Shown: positions 35,264 to 43,737, counted from the stretch's first letter. The stretch is DNA of 64,000 nucleotides from Curvibacter sp. PAE-UM (GCF_001432305.1 NZ_KQ483358.1:1544430-1608429); one strand, 5' to 3'. Made by a program: numbers and translations. The notes: generated by a model from the letters alone, not told the origin.

Positions 35264-35955
35264 AGACCCTGCTCGCACTGCTGATGGCCGGCAAGCTCGG
35301 CAAGGTGCTGCTGTCCGGCGGCACCATGTTGCTGTCGATCTTCGTCTACGCCATCAGCTTCGGCTGGGCCTATGCGGTGGGGGTGGTGGCCATGCTCTTC
35401 CTGCACGAGATGGGCCATTTCGTGGCCGCGCGCAACCGCGGGCTGGACGTCGGCGCGCCGGTGTTCATCCCTTTCGTCGGCGCCTGGGTCGCGCTCAAGA
35501 CCACGGAACTGGACCCCGAGACCGAGGCCTATGTCGGTCTGGGCGGCCCGCTGCTGGGCACGGCGGCGGCCTTCCTGTGCTACCTCTACGGGCTGGAAAG
35601 CGGCGAGCGGCTCTGGCTCGCGGTGGCCTACACCGGCTTCATGCTCAACGTCTTCAACCTCATCCCGCTCTCGCCGCTGGACGGGGGCCGGATCGTGCGC
35701 GTCATCTCGCCGAAGATCTGGTTTCTGGGCGTGCCCATCCTGATCGGCGCGTTTCTCTGGAAACCCAGCCCGCTGCTCCTGCTCATCGCCATCCTGGCGG
35801 CGCCCCAACTGTGGGCGGCGTGGAAGGGCGAGGACGCGGCGGTGCACCGCATCACGGCCACGCGCGTGAAGTGGGCCTACGGCGCCCAGTACCTGGTCCT
35901 GCTGGCGACACTGGCCCTGCTGGCCTTCGAGGTGCATGAGCGGCTCGGCGCATGA
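35260..35955 (+). CDS. Site-2-protease-type M50 metallopeptidase
   Basis: A 231-residue polytopic protein with the zinc motif HEMGH (His49, Glu50, His53) in one TM helix and NLIPLSPLDGGR (Asp141 as third ligand) in another, as in intramembrane site-2 proteases. It lacks PDZ or CBS domains. It is the last gene of the DUF2167 operon; a substrate among its operon partners is an inference. Confidence 0.85.
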   Translation: MKTLLALLMAGKLGKVLLSGGTMLLSIFVYAISFGWAYAVGVVAMLFLHEMGHFVAARNRGLDVGAPVFIPFVGAWVALKTTELDPETEAYVGLGGPLLGTAAAFLCYLYGLESGERLWLAVAYTGFMLNVFNLIPLSPLDGGRIVRVISPKIWFLGVPILIGAFLWKPSPLLLLIAILAAPQLWAAWKGEDAAVHRITATRVKWAYGAQYLVLLATLALLAFEVHERLGA

Positions 35956-35976
35956 GCCGGCGCACGCTGCGCCGGC
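35956..35976 (+). terminator. Hairpin directly after the M50 gene
   Basis: GCCGGCGCA at 35956-35964 pairs perfectly with TGCGCCGGC at 35968-35976 around a 3-nt loop, starting on the base after the stop codon. No T-run follows, so it may slow decay or act with Rho. Confidence 0.5.
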
Positions 35977-36403
35977 GGCCCCTCACGCCGGTGTGGGGTA
36001 AATCTTCAGTTGCAGTCTAGTTCTCATATAAATCAACGACTTGCAAAACAACCAGACAGTTCTCGATGAGACTCATTTGCTGTTAACGGTAAGACTTTCG
36101 GGTACGGTTTACCTTAGCGATGAGCTTTATCAGCAGCCATCGAGCAATTGAGCCCAAACTTCCTGCAATGTATTGATTTGACTGAGGTTTTTGAATGGAG
36201 AAATGCAATTTTTGAGAAATCCGTGACTCGAATCGTAATGAACAAGATCCGGTCTTAGTTAAGCTAATCAAGCTTGAGGTCTGCGGCATTCTGGAAATTG
36301 ACTTGGCGATTCAGTGCATAAACCGTCGAATAGGACACTCGCGGGATGCACTTCAGGCTGACTGCAATGGCTTGCGGTGGTCTCGTTAAGTGTCGGCTTC
36401 CGA
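35977..36403. other. Low-GC noncoding stretch at the left edge of the island
   Basis: About 430 bases with clearly lower GC than the core genes on the left. Short frames on the minus strand are present, but none has a convincing start, ribosome-binding site or protein-like composition. This marks the switch from core-like to acquired DNA. Confidence 0.6.
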
Positions 36404-36452
36404 TGAAGCAGTCACTTGACCGGGGATTCTGAGCGTCATCTCTTGGCCGATA
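36404..36452 (+). repeat. 49-bp inverted repeat, left copy
   Basis: The 49 bases starting TGAAGCAGTCACTTGACC and ending CTCTTGGCCGATA recur exactly, inverted, at 40583-40631. It ends 59 nt before the HTH gene start. Confidence 0.9.
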
Positions 36453-36511
36453 ACAGCCCTCCCATATGTTGATTTGTAAGATAGCTGGGCACTCCATCCG
36501 CAAAGACCGAC

Positions 36512-36940
36512 ATGGCCAACATTGCAAACCTCCTCAAATCAGAAATCACCCGCATCGCACGCAAAGAGATCCGAGCCGAAATCCAGACCCTCAAGAAAGC
36601 TTCGGCTCAGTACCGTAGCGACATCGCTGCCCTTAAGCGGCGCCTGGCCGAGCAGGATCGTCTGATTGCCAAACTCCGCAAGAACAGGCCGGCTGCCGCT
36701 GCTGATGGCAAGGCGGAAGAAGCCTCACAACTGCGCTTCCGTGCGGATGGCTTTGCCAGCCTGCGCAAGAAGCTGAGCCTGTCGGCCGCCGAAATGGGCA
36801 AACTGCTCGGCGTTTCGCTGCAGACGATCTACCACTGGGAAAAGGGGCAATCCAAGCCCCGGGCGAACCAGCTGCAGGGCATCGCCGAAGTGCGCAAGCT
36901 CGGCAAGCGTGGTGCTGCGGCTCGTCTGGCTGAAGCCTAA
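36512..36940 (+). CDS. HTH-domain protein (copy 1 of a duplicated family)
   Basis: A 142-residue protein: a basic amphipathic N-terminal half (ITRIARKEIRAEIQTLKKAS, coiled-coil-like to about residue 60) and a C-terminal Cro/CI-type helix-turn-helix (LSAAEMGKLLGVSLQTIYHW followed by EKGQSKPR). It is closely related to the protein at 43291. Each copy stands at the head of a block of acquired genes, so it may be a regulator or recombination-associated DNA binder of those blocks. No ligand domain is present. Function unknown. Confidence 0.75.
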   Translation: MANIANLLKSEITRIARKEIRAEIQTLKKASAQYRSDIAALKRRLAEQDRLIAKLRKNRPAAAADGKAEEASQLRFRADGFASLRKKLSLSAAEMGKLLGVSLQTIYHWEKGQSKPRANQLQGIAEVRKLGKRGAAARLAEA

Positions 36941-36972
36941 TCACCAGCCGAGTGCCCAAAACGTAGTGACGC

Positions 36973-37461
36973 ATGCGCGCAATTCTTCTACTGGCATTCG
37001 CGCTTCTCGCTTCGTCAGTCCAAGCAAGGTTAGTCAGTGGGCGTGTGGTTCGTGTCGCGGATGGCGACACGATTACGGTCCTCGATGCCAGCAAGGTCCA
37101 ACACAAGATACGTCTTGCAGGGATTGACGCTCCGGAAAAGGCCCAGGCTTACGGGCAGCGCTCGCGAGAGTCTCTTGATGAGCTCGTTGCGGGCCGGACT
37201 GTCATTGTCGAAACAACCAAGAAGGACCGTTACGGGCGATTTGTTGGAAAAGTCCTAGTCAATGGCCGTGACATCAATATCGAGCAGATTCGACGTGGGA
37301 TGGCCTGGTTCTATAGGCATTACGAGAAAGAACTGACGGATTCCGATCGGCAGAGTTACGACCGCGCTGAAGTGGAGGCCAAGGACTACCAAAGAGGGTT
37401 GTGGGCCGACAGGAGTCCAACTCCGCCATGGGAATTCAGGCAGACGAAGCGAGGTCAATAA
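36973..37461 (+). CDS. Exported thermonuclease (SNase-like)
   Basis: A 162-residue nuclease with a signal peptide (ILLLAFALLASSVQA) and the staphylococcal-nuclease OB-fold: VVRVADGDTITVLD, IRLAGIDAPEKAQAYG, TTKKDRYGRFVGKVLVNG and GMAWFYRHY. Catalytic Arg and Glu candidates (RLAGIDAPE, and DRYGR) are present. It cleaves DNA or RNA with Ca2+. It lies 32 nt after the HTH gene within the repeat-bounded segment. Confidence 0.9.
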   Translation: MRAILLLAFALLASSVQARLVSGRVVRVADGDTITVLDASKVQHKIRLAGIDAPEKAQAYGQRSRESLDELVAGRTVIVETTKKDRYGRFVGKVLVNGRDINIEQIRRGMAWFYRHYEKELTDSDRQSYDRAEVEAKDYQRGLWADRSPTPPWEFRQTKRGQ

Positions 37462-37702
37462 CCAATTTAAGTCTGTCTGAACGAAATTGGCCAAGAAGGG
37501 GCAGCGGTCGGCGCCATGATCGAAACCGGACGGTCTATACGCCGATAGGCTGATTGTTGCCAAGCCACAAATACGCGCCCATGAGGCCAGCACCGTCATG
37601 CTTATCCCGAGAGCACCGTTCGTCCTATAGGGACCTAGCTAGACCTGCTTATCTTTCTTATATATCGGACAAAAGCTTAGTTTTGCCTAATATGTTGGAA
37701 AA

Positions 37703-38385
37703 ATGAGCACCCCCGGAATCACCTCCGTCCTGGATCTCCATCTGCTGCATCAGTTGGGAGACCGACTGCAACGCCTGCGCAAGCAGCGAGGGCTGGGGAC
37801 GGTAGAGTTGGCGAAGCAGGTGGGTATTTCGCGCTCGACGCTTCATGCGGTGGAGTCAGGCGACCCTAGCACGGGCATTGGGACTTATCTGCGGGTGATG
37901 TCTGCTCTTGGGATCGGCGGTGAGCTGGCCATGTTGGCAAGCGACGCAATCCAGCCGGCGCCGCCGTACTCTGCGGTCGCAAGATCTCGCAGACCCCGTC
38001 CCTCGGACCAGGTAGCGGTCTCGGCCGACACGATGGAGCATCAAGTGCAAGACCTGCAAAGCCTGGCGATGCATGCGGCGGCCGTTCGACTGATCAAGGA
38101 CAACGACGAGCTGCGTAGGCGTGCCCGCGCGACGCTGGAGAGCTGGCTGCAGAAAGACCCGCAATCCCGCTCTGCGCGCCTATGGAAGGAGTGGGGGCTG
38201 TGATCCTGTCTAAAGGGACCTATCGCCTGGCGCTAAGTCGTTCTGCGCACGCCCAGCAGCTGCGACAGGCCTCACCACTGCCGACCATTCTTCCTACGGA
38301 GGTTCGCAGTTCTTTGCTGGAGGATGTGCGCAAGCTCAAGTCCGGGGTGATTCTGGGCGATCCGCCGAAGGCGATTGACGCATGA
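37703..38385 (+). pseudogene. XRE-family antitoxin-like regulator, split by a frameshift
   Basis: The first 166 codons (37703-38203) encode an N-terminal XRE helix-turn-helix (GDRLQRLRKQRGLGTVELAK, VGISRSTLHAVESG) and a helical region ending LWKEWGL. The next frame (38200-38385) continues with ILSKGTYRLALSRSAHAQQL, then RQASPLPTILPTEVRSSLL and LKSGVILGD, which I recall as the normal tail of this regulator family. One extra G in the run GGGGG at 38193-38197 would rejoin the two frames. Either a single-base loss inactivated or shortened the gene, or the two parts are translated separately through the GTGA overlap. Confidence 0.55.
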
Positions 38386-38561
38386 AGCACTAGGACCGGG
38401 GGCGCATCATCCGCCTATGCAGCTTGGACCGCAACGGCGTGCGGAGCTCGAAGAGAAGGTCGACGAGCTGTTCCGGTATGGTTCCAGCGACATGTGTCTC
38501 CATGACTTCGCTTGTTTTGAGCCAATATTCTCAACAGCACGTCCACTCTGATATTGCTTGA

Positions 38562-38614
38562 TTAACCTGCATGTTAAATTTAATATGCAGGTTAATTAAA
38601 ACACGCAGGTTAAA
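38562..38614. promoter_or_regulatory. Palindromic operator ahead of the AbiEi-like gene
   Basis: TTAACCTGCAT at 38562-38572, its inverse ATGCAGGTTAA at 38585-38595, and a third half-site CGCAGGTTAAA at 38604-38614, all within 53 nt before the start at 38617. Such repeats are typical of antitoxin autoregulation. Confidence 0.65.
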
Positions 38615-38616
38615 AG

Positions 38617-39666
38617 ATGGCAAAAACATCCGAAACCAGACCGCTTTCCACCTGGCAGCAGACTATCCCTGCAGGTCGTCTCAATCTCGAGGTCGCCCAG
38701 GGCATTTCCACCGCGCGCGACCTGCGCACGCTACTGCTCGATGCGGCCTACTCACTGCCTGCCACCTCATCTGAGGGCTTCCTCATCCCTGAGGGCTTCC
38801 TCATCCTCCTCTACAAGAGCTTGCTGAGCAAGGGGCGTCTGGCCGACGAGATGGCGGCCTTTCGGTCCATTGTTCGACCCGACATCGCGCATCGGGTCGA
38901 TGTGCGAGCGATGGCCAGCCTGGAGGAGCTGGCGCAGCTGGAATTCATGGGGTTGGACATTGCCCAGCTGCGCGAGCGTGTGCGAGAGGAACTGTCCATG
39001 AAGCCGAGGTCGGCAAGTCGTGAGGTGGTCGTGGGCATGCTGCTGCACCGCTGGCTGAGCTTGGAAGATCCGATCAGGTTGCCAGAGTTGGCCGCGGCCG
39101 CCGGCGCCAGCCTGCCCACGGTCTACAAGGCCATCGAGTCCATTCGGCCAGAGTGCTTGATGCGCGCCGATGGCAAGCGCGTCGGGATCTCCCGCTTCGC
39201 AGCCGAGGACTGGAAGCAATGGCTCGATGCGGTGTCCGGTGGCCCCAAGGCGAGGTATGTGGATCGGTCCGGGTCTCCCAGGTCGCCAGAGAAGCTCGCG
39301 CGCAAGCTGTTCGATCAGGGGCGCAAGGACGTGGCTGTTGGCGGCGTGCTGGGCGCGCGACACATCCTTCCCGCTCTGGACCTGGTCTCTGCCCCCCATC
39401 TCGACATCCTTGTGCATGGCGGGCCCAACACTGATCTGTCGTTTGTGCAAGACCTCGACCCCGGGCTCGTGCGCGACGATACGCAGACGAGCCGCCCCCA
39501 CGTCGTGGTGCACTACATCAACCGACCCGTGAACCTATTCCGTTTGGAGGGCCCTGCGGTATGGGGTGACCTCCTCGACTGCATGGCCAACCTGTGGGCC
39601 GCGGGACTGACGCACCAGGTTGAGGACATCATCAAGAGCGTCGCTCCGGGAGGAATGCATGAGTGA
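38617..39666 (+). CDS. AbiEi-like antitoxin/transcriptional regulator
   Basis: A 349-residue protein with a central winged helix (LPELAAAAGASLPTVYKAIESI) and a C-terminal domain (GVLGARHILPALDLVSAPHL, DDTQTSRPHVVVHYINRPVN, WGDLLDCMANLWAAGL) resembling antitoxins of AbiE-type type IV systems. A small nucleotidyltransferase-like gene overlaps its stop by 8 nt. The protein contains an in-frame 18-bp tandem duplication (EGFLIP then EGFLIL, 38773-38808). Operator-like repeats precede the gene. The assignment is by pattern and context, not by search. Confidence 0.6.
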   Translation: MAKTSETRPLSTWQQTIPAGRLNLEVAQGISTARDLRTLLLDAAYSLPATSSEGFLIPEGFLILLYKSLLSKGRLADEMAAFRSIVRPDIAHRVDVRAMASLEELAQLEFMGLDIAQLRERVREELSMKPRSASREVVVGMLLHRWLSLEDPIRLPELAAAAGASLPTVYKAIESIRPECLMRADGKRVGISRFAAEDWKQWLDAVSGGPKARYVDRSGSPRSPEKLARKLFDQGRKDVAVGGVLGARHILPALDLVSAPHLDILVHGGPNTDLSFVQDLDPGLVRDDTQTSRPHVVVHYINRPVNLFRLEGPAVWGDLLDCMANLWAAGLTHQVEDIIKSVAPGGMHE

Positions 39667-39844
39667 GCCGATCACGCCCCGCGACGTGCTCCAGAGTGTG
39701 GCCAGCGCCATACCGCAGGATCTGCGCGGAGACATCATCATCGTGGGCAGCCTGGCCGCCGCCTACCAATTGCTGCGAGACCAAGCCCAGACCATGCGTG
39801 TCGTTGGAAGCATAGCTGTGCCGGTTGAAGCAGAAGGAACCTAG
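39659..39844 (+). pseudogene. Truncated nucleotidyltransferase toxin-like gene
   Basis: The first 48 codons read MSEPITPRDVLQSVASAIPQ, then DIIIVGSLAAAYQLLRDQ, like the start of an AbiEii-type nucleotidyltransferase with its GS motif. From about 39803 the sequence changes to insertion-sequence-like DNA and the frame stops at 39844. It overlaps the antitoxin-like gene by 8 nt, so it was the toxin of that pair. Without its catalytic Asp region it should be inactive. Confidence 0.55.
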
Positions 39845-40066
39845 GTGTGGGAGGTTATGGCCAAAAGAGGACAGTAATCGACCGGGGGAACGGGCGCGCA
39901 ACGAGGCTGTCCATTAACCCCAATTTCACGGGGTCGCCCTTGCCCCTGCACACCTCGCGGGGTCAGGATTGTCTTGATCGTGCAGTTCACAGTTTGGAGG
40001 AGCTTCACGTCGCCATTGTGCCCGTGATGCGGCGTTTCGGGGCCTCTTGGGGCTGCGCGTTTGCCC

Positions 40067-40303
40067 TTATTGCCGCCACCCGCTGTTGGCCAGTTTCTCG
40101 ATGTCGTGCACCATGTAGTACAGCTGCCACTGCGAGTTGACCTTCTCGCGCCCACGCAGATTGAACCGCGTGAGGTGTTTGTTGTGCTGGATGTTGCCAA
40201 ACACCGGCTCGACCGTGCCCAAGCGCTGGCTGTACAGCTTGCGGCCTTTGTCCGAGTCGATGGCCAGGCGCATACGCTCGCTGGCCTCGCTCCTCCAATT
40301 CTC
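40067..40303 (-). mobile_element. IS1182-family transposase, C-terminal fragment
   Basis: The minus strand reads WRSEASERMRLAIDSDKGRK, then YSQRLGTVEPVFGNIQHNK, LTRFNLRGREKVNSQWQLYY and MVHDIEKLANSG, the end of an IS1182-type DDE transposase including the E of the DDE triad (TVEPVFG). The N-terminal two thirds are absent. The element end probably extends to about 39803, where it interrupts the nucleotidyltransferase gene. Confidence 0.75.
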
Positions 40304-40447
40304 ATCACTGAAGGCATTGAGTCGATCTTCATCGGCACCAACGAGTTCTCGTTTACAGGACATTCTTACCACGTCCCCAACGGCATCATCGCTGACGACA
40401 TCGTCGAGGCTGCGGATTGGCGACGCCTCCCGACAGGTACTATTTGA
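40304..40447 (+). pseudogene. Gene tail after the IS1182 fragment
   Basis: Frame reading IESIFIGTNEFSFTGHSYHV, then PNGIIADDIVEAADWRRLPT and a stop at 40447. It has protein-like composition but no start. It could be the far end of the interrupted nucleotidyltransferase gene, with the middle lost; that cannot be shown here. Confidence 0.35.
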
Positions 40448-40582
40448 TTCGCCGGCTGAAGGACCTCTAGTGGGCATGAAATGATGGGCTCGACGAGGAA
40501 ACTTCGAGACAATGTGTTGGCCGCATTGTCGAAGGGAGAACGACCGCAATGGGGTGAGTCCTGTCCTAGTCGAATTGGTCAA

Positions 40583-40631
40583 TATCGGCCAAGAGATGAC
40601 GCTCAGAATCCCCGGTCAAGTGACTGCTTCA
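40583..40631 (-). repeat. 49-bp inverted repeat, right copy
   Basis: Exact reverse complement of 36404-36452. Its outer end overlaps the last codons of the integrase-like remnant on the minus strand (the repeat contains ...EAVT and stop). Confidence 0.9.
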
Positions 40632-40870
40632 GGCTGGTTGCCGTCAATTGGTTTCGGAGCGCCAATGACTGCTGCCATCGCTACCAGTCGTTGAGCAACT
40701 CGCCGGCTGGCTGCCCGCTTCAGAGCGCCAAGCCGTCGTTCCAGGCGATGGTGTCGCTGACGGCCCAACTTGGACCCGCGGGTGTCCTTGGGCTTGAACG
40801 GCGCCTTCTGCCCAACGATCTTGCCCTTGTTCCACGGCTCGCGATGAGTGGTATTTCCTACTGCTTCCAT
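40616..40870 (-). pseudogene. Integrase N-terminal remnant
   Basis: The minus-strand frame starts MEAVGNTTHREPWNKGKIVG, then QKAPFKPKD. The WNKGK..GQKAPxKPK pattern is the N-terminus of a common tyrosine recombinase family. After this the sequence no longer fits and the frame ends in basic low-quality residues, so only about 30 codons survive. It supports past integrase-mediated insertion here. Confidence 0.45.
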
Positions 40871-41052
40871 GAAGGTCTCCCGTCGAGTTGAGGGGCATGT
40901 AGGATGCGCTTCGGAGTCGCCGCAGTGCTACTATCTTTTGACACCAGCGCTCACTTCTGAGCGGCGCTAACCTATTGCTCCAGGCGGACGCTTTGCCGGA
41001 GAGCCGGCTTCGCGTCTCTGAGCAAGTGAGGTAGGTGGGAAAGGAGGATCGC

Positions 41053-41820
41053 ATGAAACTCTGTGTCAGTGTCGTCGCGGCGCTTTCACTGTCACTGGCT
41101 TTACCAGTGGTGGCCCAATCCGATCTAGACAAGGCCAAGAACCTGGTGTCGTGCCTAGAAGGCAGGCACCCTGCCCTGTGCAAGCGCAGTTGGCTTACTC
41201 CTCAGGAGCAGCAAAAGGTGGACGTCGCCGAGCGGCGGGAGAAACTAAAGGTTTGCCTCAACGGCAGATATCCGACACTGTGCAAGAAGGATCGGCTCTC
41301 GCCAGAGGAGTTGAAGCAGGTCCAACTGGCAGAACGGCGCGAAAATCTTAGGACTTGCATTTCTGGGCGATACAAAAACTTGTGCAAGAAGAACCTCCTG
41401 ACCGAACCGGAGCTAAAGCAAGTACTCGCGGCAGAGGCTGCCGAGAACTTGAAAACTTGCCTGACTGGTAGATTTCCTTCGCTCTGCAATCACTCCCTCC
41501 TGACACCTCCACAGTTCGCCCAAACTCAGGCGGCCGAGAAGAATGATGCAGCCGCGAAGCAGCAATACTCTCGGCGGCCGGCGCCAAGACTTGCTGGACG
41601 AGGTGGTGGGGCTAGTGGCTGCGAGGACGGGCATTGGATTGAATCTGTTTCGAGCGATGGAAGCATCGTCAAACTCGAAGACGGTTCCGTCTGGGAGGTA
41701 GATGCAGGAGACGCTGTGGACTCCGCTCTCTGGCTTCCTGTGTCAGACATCGTGGCGTGCGACGACAAGCTAATAAACACCGATGACAACGAGTACGTGT
41801 CAGCGACGAGAATTCGATGA
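41053..41820 (+). CDS. Exported protein with four tandem 34-residue Cys repeats
   Basis: A 255-residue protein with a Sec signal (MKLCVSVVAALSLSLALPVVAQ). Residues about 29-164 hold four tandem copies of a 34-residue unit of the type NLxxCLxGRxPxLCKxxxLT followed by PxELxQVxxAERR; each has two Cys nine residues apart. A Ser/Arg-rich linker leads to a small beta-rich C-terminal domain (GHWIESVSSDGSIVKLEDGS, VWEVDAGDAVDSALWLPVSD). AAGGAGG precedes the ATG at 41053. I do not know the family; the repeats suggest a disulfide-stabilised helical-hairpin array in the periplasm or outside the cell. Confidence 0.75.
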   Translation: MKLCVSVVAALSLSLALPVVAQSDLDKAKNLVSCLEGRHPALCKRSWLTPQEQQKVDVAERREKLKVCLNGRYPTLCKKDRLSPEELKQVQLAERRENLRTCISGRYKNLCKKNLLTEPELKQVLAAEAAENLKTCLTGRFPSLCNHSLLTPPQFAQTQAAEKNDAAAKQQYSRRPAPRLAGRGGGASGCEDGHWIESVSSDGSIVKLEDGSVWEVDAGDAVDSALWLPVSDIVACDDKLINTDDNEYVSATRIR

Positions 41821-42214
41821 CGCGTGCTCCGGCAGTCGAGACCTGACTCTACGTTGAGCGTCTGCGTTCTCTACTTGGCTACGTCGGCAGCGGGTCGAAC
41901 AGCCCCAATGACGCGTGGGACGTCGCCAATATCGGCTGTACATCTGAAACCTGCCGTCGGGCTGGAGAAGGTGCTGGCTCCCGGGTGAAGGCTGCGGAGC
42001 AGAAACCGTAAGGTCACGATGCGACCACAGCCGACCGCAATCGCTGCAATCCGGCCCTTGACCTGTGGGTTGTTGGGGTGCAGCAACTAAGGCAAATGAA
42101 CACCAGAGGCCGTTAGCGCCGATGACGCTCAACCAAGCTCGGAGCCAAAGTCTGTCGTTCCATGCCGCATTTGGAGAATATCCCCCTAGGCTGAAGATTG
42201 AAGGCCAGTTGTTG
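41821..42214. other. 394-base gap with no convincing gene
   Basis: Between the Cys-repeat gene and the convergent phosphoesterase gene. Short frames occur on both strands but none has a ribosome-binding site or recognisable content. No repeats or strong hairpins were noticed. Confidence 0.5.
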
Positions 42215-43024
42215 CTAGATCACGACCAGGTAGCTGGCCTGATAACCAGGATTCTCCAATTGAAGCGACTCGCGCCCTGAGAACCTGCCGCGGGGACTCA
42301 GCGAATAGCCAGCCGGGTTCGAGACCACCCTGCATCGCCCCACCTGATAGTCGAAACTGTCATGCGCATGCCCATGGATCCAGAGATCCGTCCGATACAT
42401 CAGCTCCGATAGGTCGGAGGCAAAAGCGGGTGTCAATGGATGGCCAACGTACTTGCGGTGCACGCTCAGGCGATGGGGTGCATGATGGCTGATCACCACC
42501 GTCTTTCCGACGAATTCATGTCCTAGTTCGCCTTCGAGCCAGGTACGGGATGCCAGGTGATCCGCCAGCATCAGGGCTGGCGTGATCAGCTCCGTGGGGG
42601 CCTCGGCTGATCGGGTACGGATCTCGAAGAAGTCCTTCAGATACGTCCCCGCCAACTCCATGGCGCTGGGTGCCGGACGCGCCCTATCGATGGCGAAGTC
42701 GGTCCAGAGGGTCGTTCCAAGAAAGCGGACACCGCCGATAACGCAGGCGTCGTTGTCCAGGACCTGGATGAGCGTGCCGGAAGTCGCCTCCCGCAAACTC
42801 TCCCGGACATCTTCCCAGGTCTGTCCATAGAACTCATGGTTTCCCGGGACATAGAGTACGGGGACAGGCCAGTTGCGGAAATGCCGTATGGCCTCAACGC
42901 CGGTATGGATGTCTCCTGCCAAGATCAGTAGCTCGGCGTCCGGGTGGGGGTCGACCAGGAGCTCTACCCTCAGATCCTCAGGCAGAAGTTCCAAATGCAG
43001 GTCAGAGGCGACTTGGATTCTCAA
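42215..43024 (-). CDS. Calcineurin-like metallophosphoesterase
   Basis: A 269-residue enzyme carrying the full metallophosphoesterase motif set: SDLHLE near the start, LILAGDIHTG, YVPGNHEFYG, VISHHAPH and WIHGHAHDSFDY. These bind a dinuclear metal centre and hydrolyse phosphoesters; the substrate is unknown. It is monocistronic between two unrelated accessory genes, with no membrane or signal segment, so it is cytoplasmic. Confidence 0.9.
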   Translation of the reverse strand: MRIQVASDLHLELLPEDLRVELLVDPHPDAELLILAGDIHTGVEAIRHFRNWPVPVLYVPGNHEFYGQTWEDVRESLREATSGTLIQVLDNDACVIGGVRFLGTTLWTDFAIDRARPAPSAMELAGTYLKDFFEIRTRSAEAPTELITPALMLADHLASRTWLEGELGHEFVGKTVVISHHAPHRLSVHRKYVGHPLTPAFASDLSELMYRTDLWIHGHAHDSFDYQVGRCRVVSNPAGYSLSPRGRFSGRESLQLENPGYQASYLVVI

Positions 43025-43290
43025 GCGTGTTCAACCAATGTAAGGATTGGTACTCCAGCCCTATCTCCCAATATAAGAGCTTCATGCATGTGCCAGCTGC
43101 ACTGTGCTTTCCGGGTTGACAAGGTCATTCTCCCCTAAAGAGGGGCTTGATGCTCGACGTGTTCTTGCTCCGGAGCTCCGCCTCACCAATTCTGTAGTAC
43201 AGCTGAGGAATGTGCATTGTGTCGCACGCAGCAACAAATGCCATCCTGCACTCGTTCAGATGGGGCACTCGATAGCACTCAGAGAATGAA

Positions 43291-43737
43291 ATGGCCAACT
43301 TTGCCAGCCAGCTTAAGGCAGAGATCTCCCGTATTGCCCGTAAAGAGATCCGCGCCGGAACCCAAGCCTTGAAGAAGGCGTCAGCCCAGTACCGCACTGA
43401 TATTGCGGCACTCAGGCGGTGCAGTGCCGAGCAGGATCGCGTGATCGCCAGGCTGCGTAAAGGTAAGCCTGTGGTCGAGACCAGCAGGACGTCGGAGGAA
43501 GGCCTGCGGCTACGTTTCCGCGCAGATGGCTTTGCCAACCTGCGCAAGAAGCTGGGCCTGTCGGCGGCCGATATGGGCAAGCTGCTGGGGGTGTCGCTAC
43601 AGACCGTCTACCACTGGGAAAAGGGGCAGTCCAAGCCCAGAGCCGGCCAGATGCAGCGTATCGCCGATGTTCGCAAGCTCGGCAAACGTGGCGCGGCAGT
43701 GCATCTGGCTAGCTCCACAGCGCCCAAACTCACTTGA
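43291..43737 (+). CDS. HTH-domain protein (copy 2 of a duplicated family)
   Basis: A 148-residue paralogue of the protein at 36512, with the same basic coiled N-terminus (ISRIARKEIRAGTQALKKAS) and nearly identical C-terminal HTH (LSAADMGKLLGVSLQTVYHW followed by EKGQSKPR). It ends 168 nt before the Gabija-type operon on the same strand and might regulate it, although the first copy stands before unrelated genes. Short upstream bases are also alike (GGGCACTC in both), consistent with duplication of a small unit. Confidence 0.75.
   Translation: MANFASQLKAEISRIARKEIRAGTQALKKASAQYRTDIAALRRCSAEQDRVIARLRKGKPVVETSRTSEEGLRLRFRADGFANLRKKLGLSAADMGKLLGVSLQTVYHWEKGQSKPRAGQMQRIADVRKLGKRGAAVHLASSTAPKLT

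Noticed and set aside
36083-36527. Short minus-strand frames of 68 and 87 codons in the left edge of the island
   Set aside because: No ribosome-binding site or recognisable content; the second one simply reads through the 49-bp repeat.
42065-42280. A 71-codon plus-strand frame before the phosphoesterase gene
   Set aside because: It overlaps the end of the phosphoesterase gene and shows no protein-like features or start signal.
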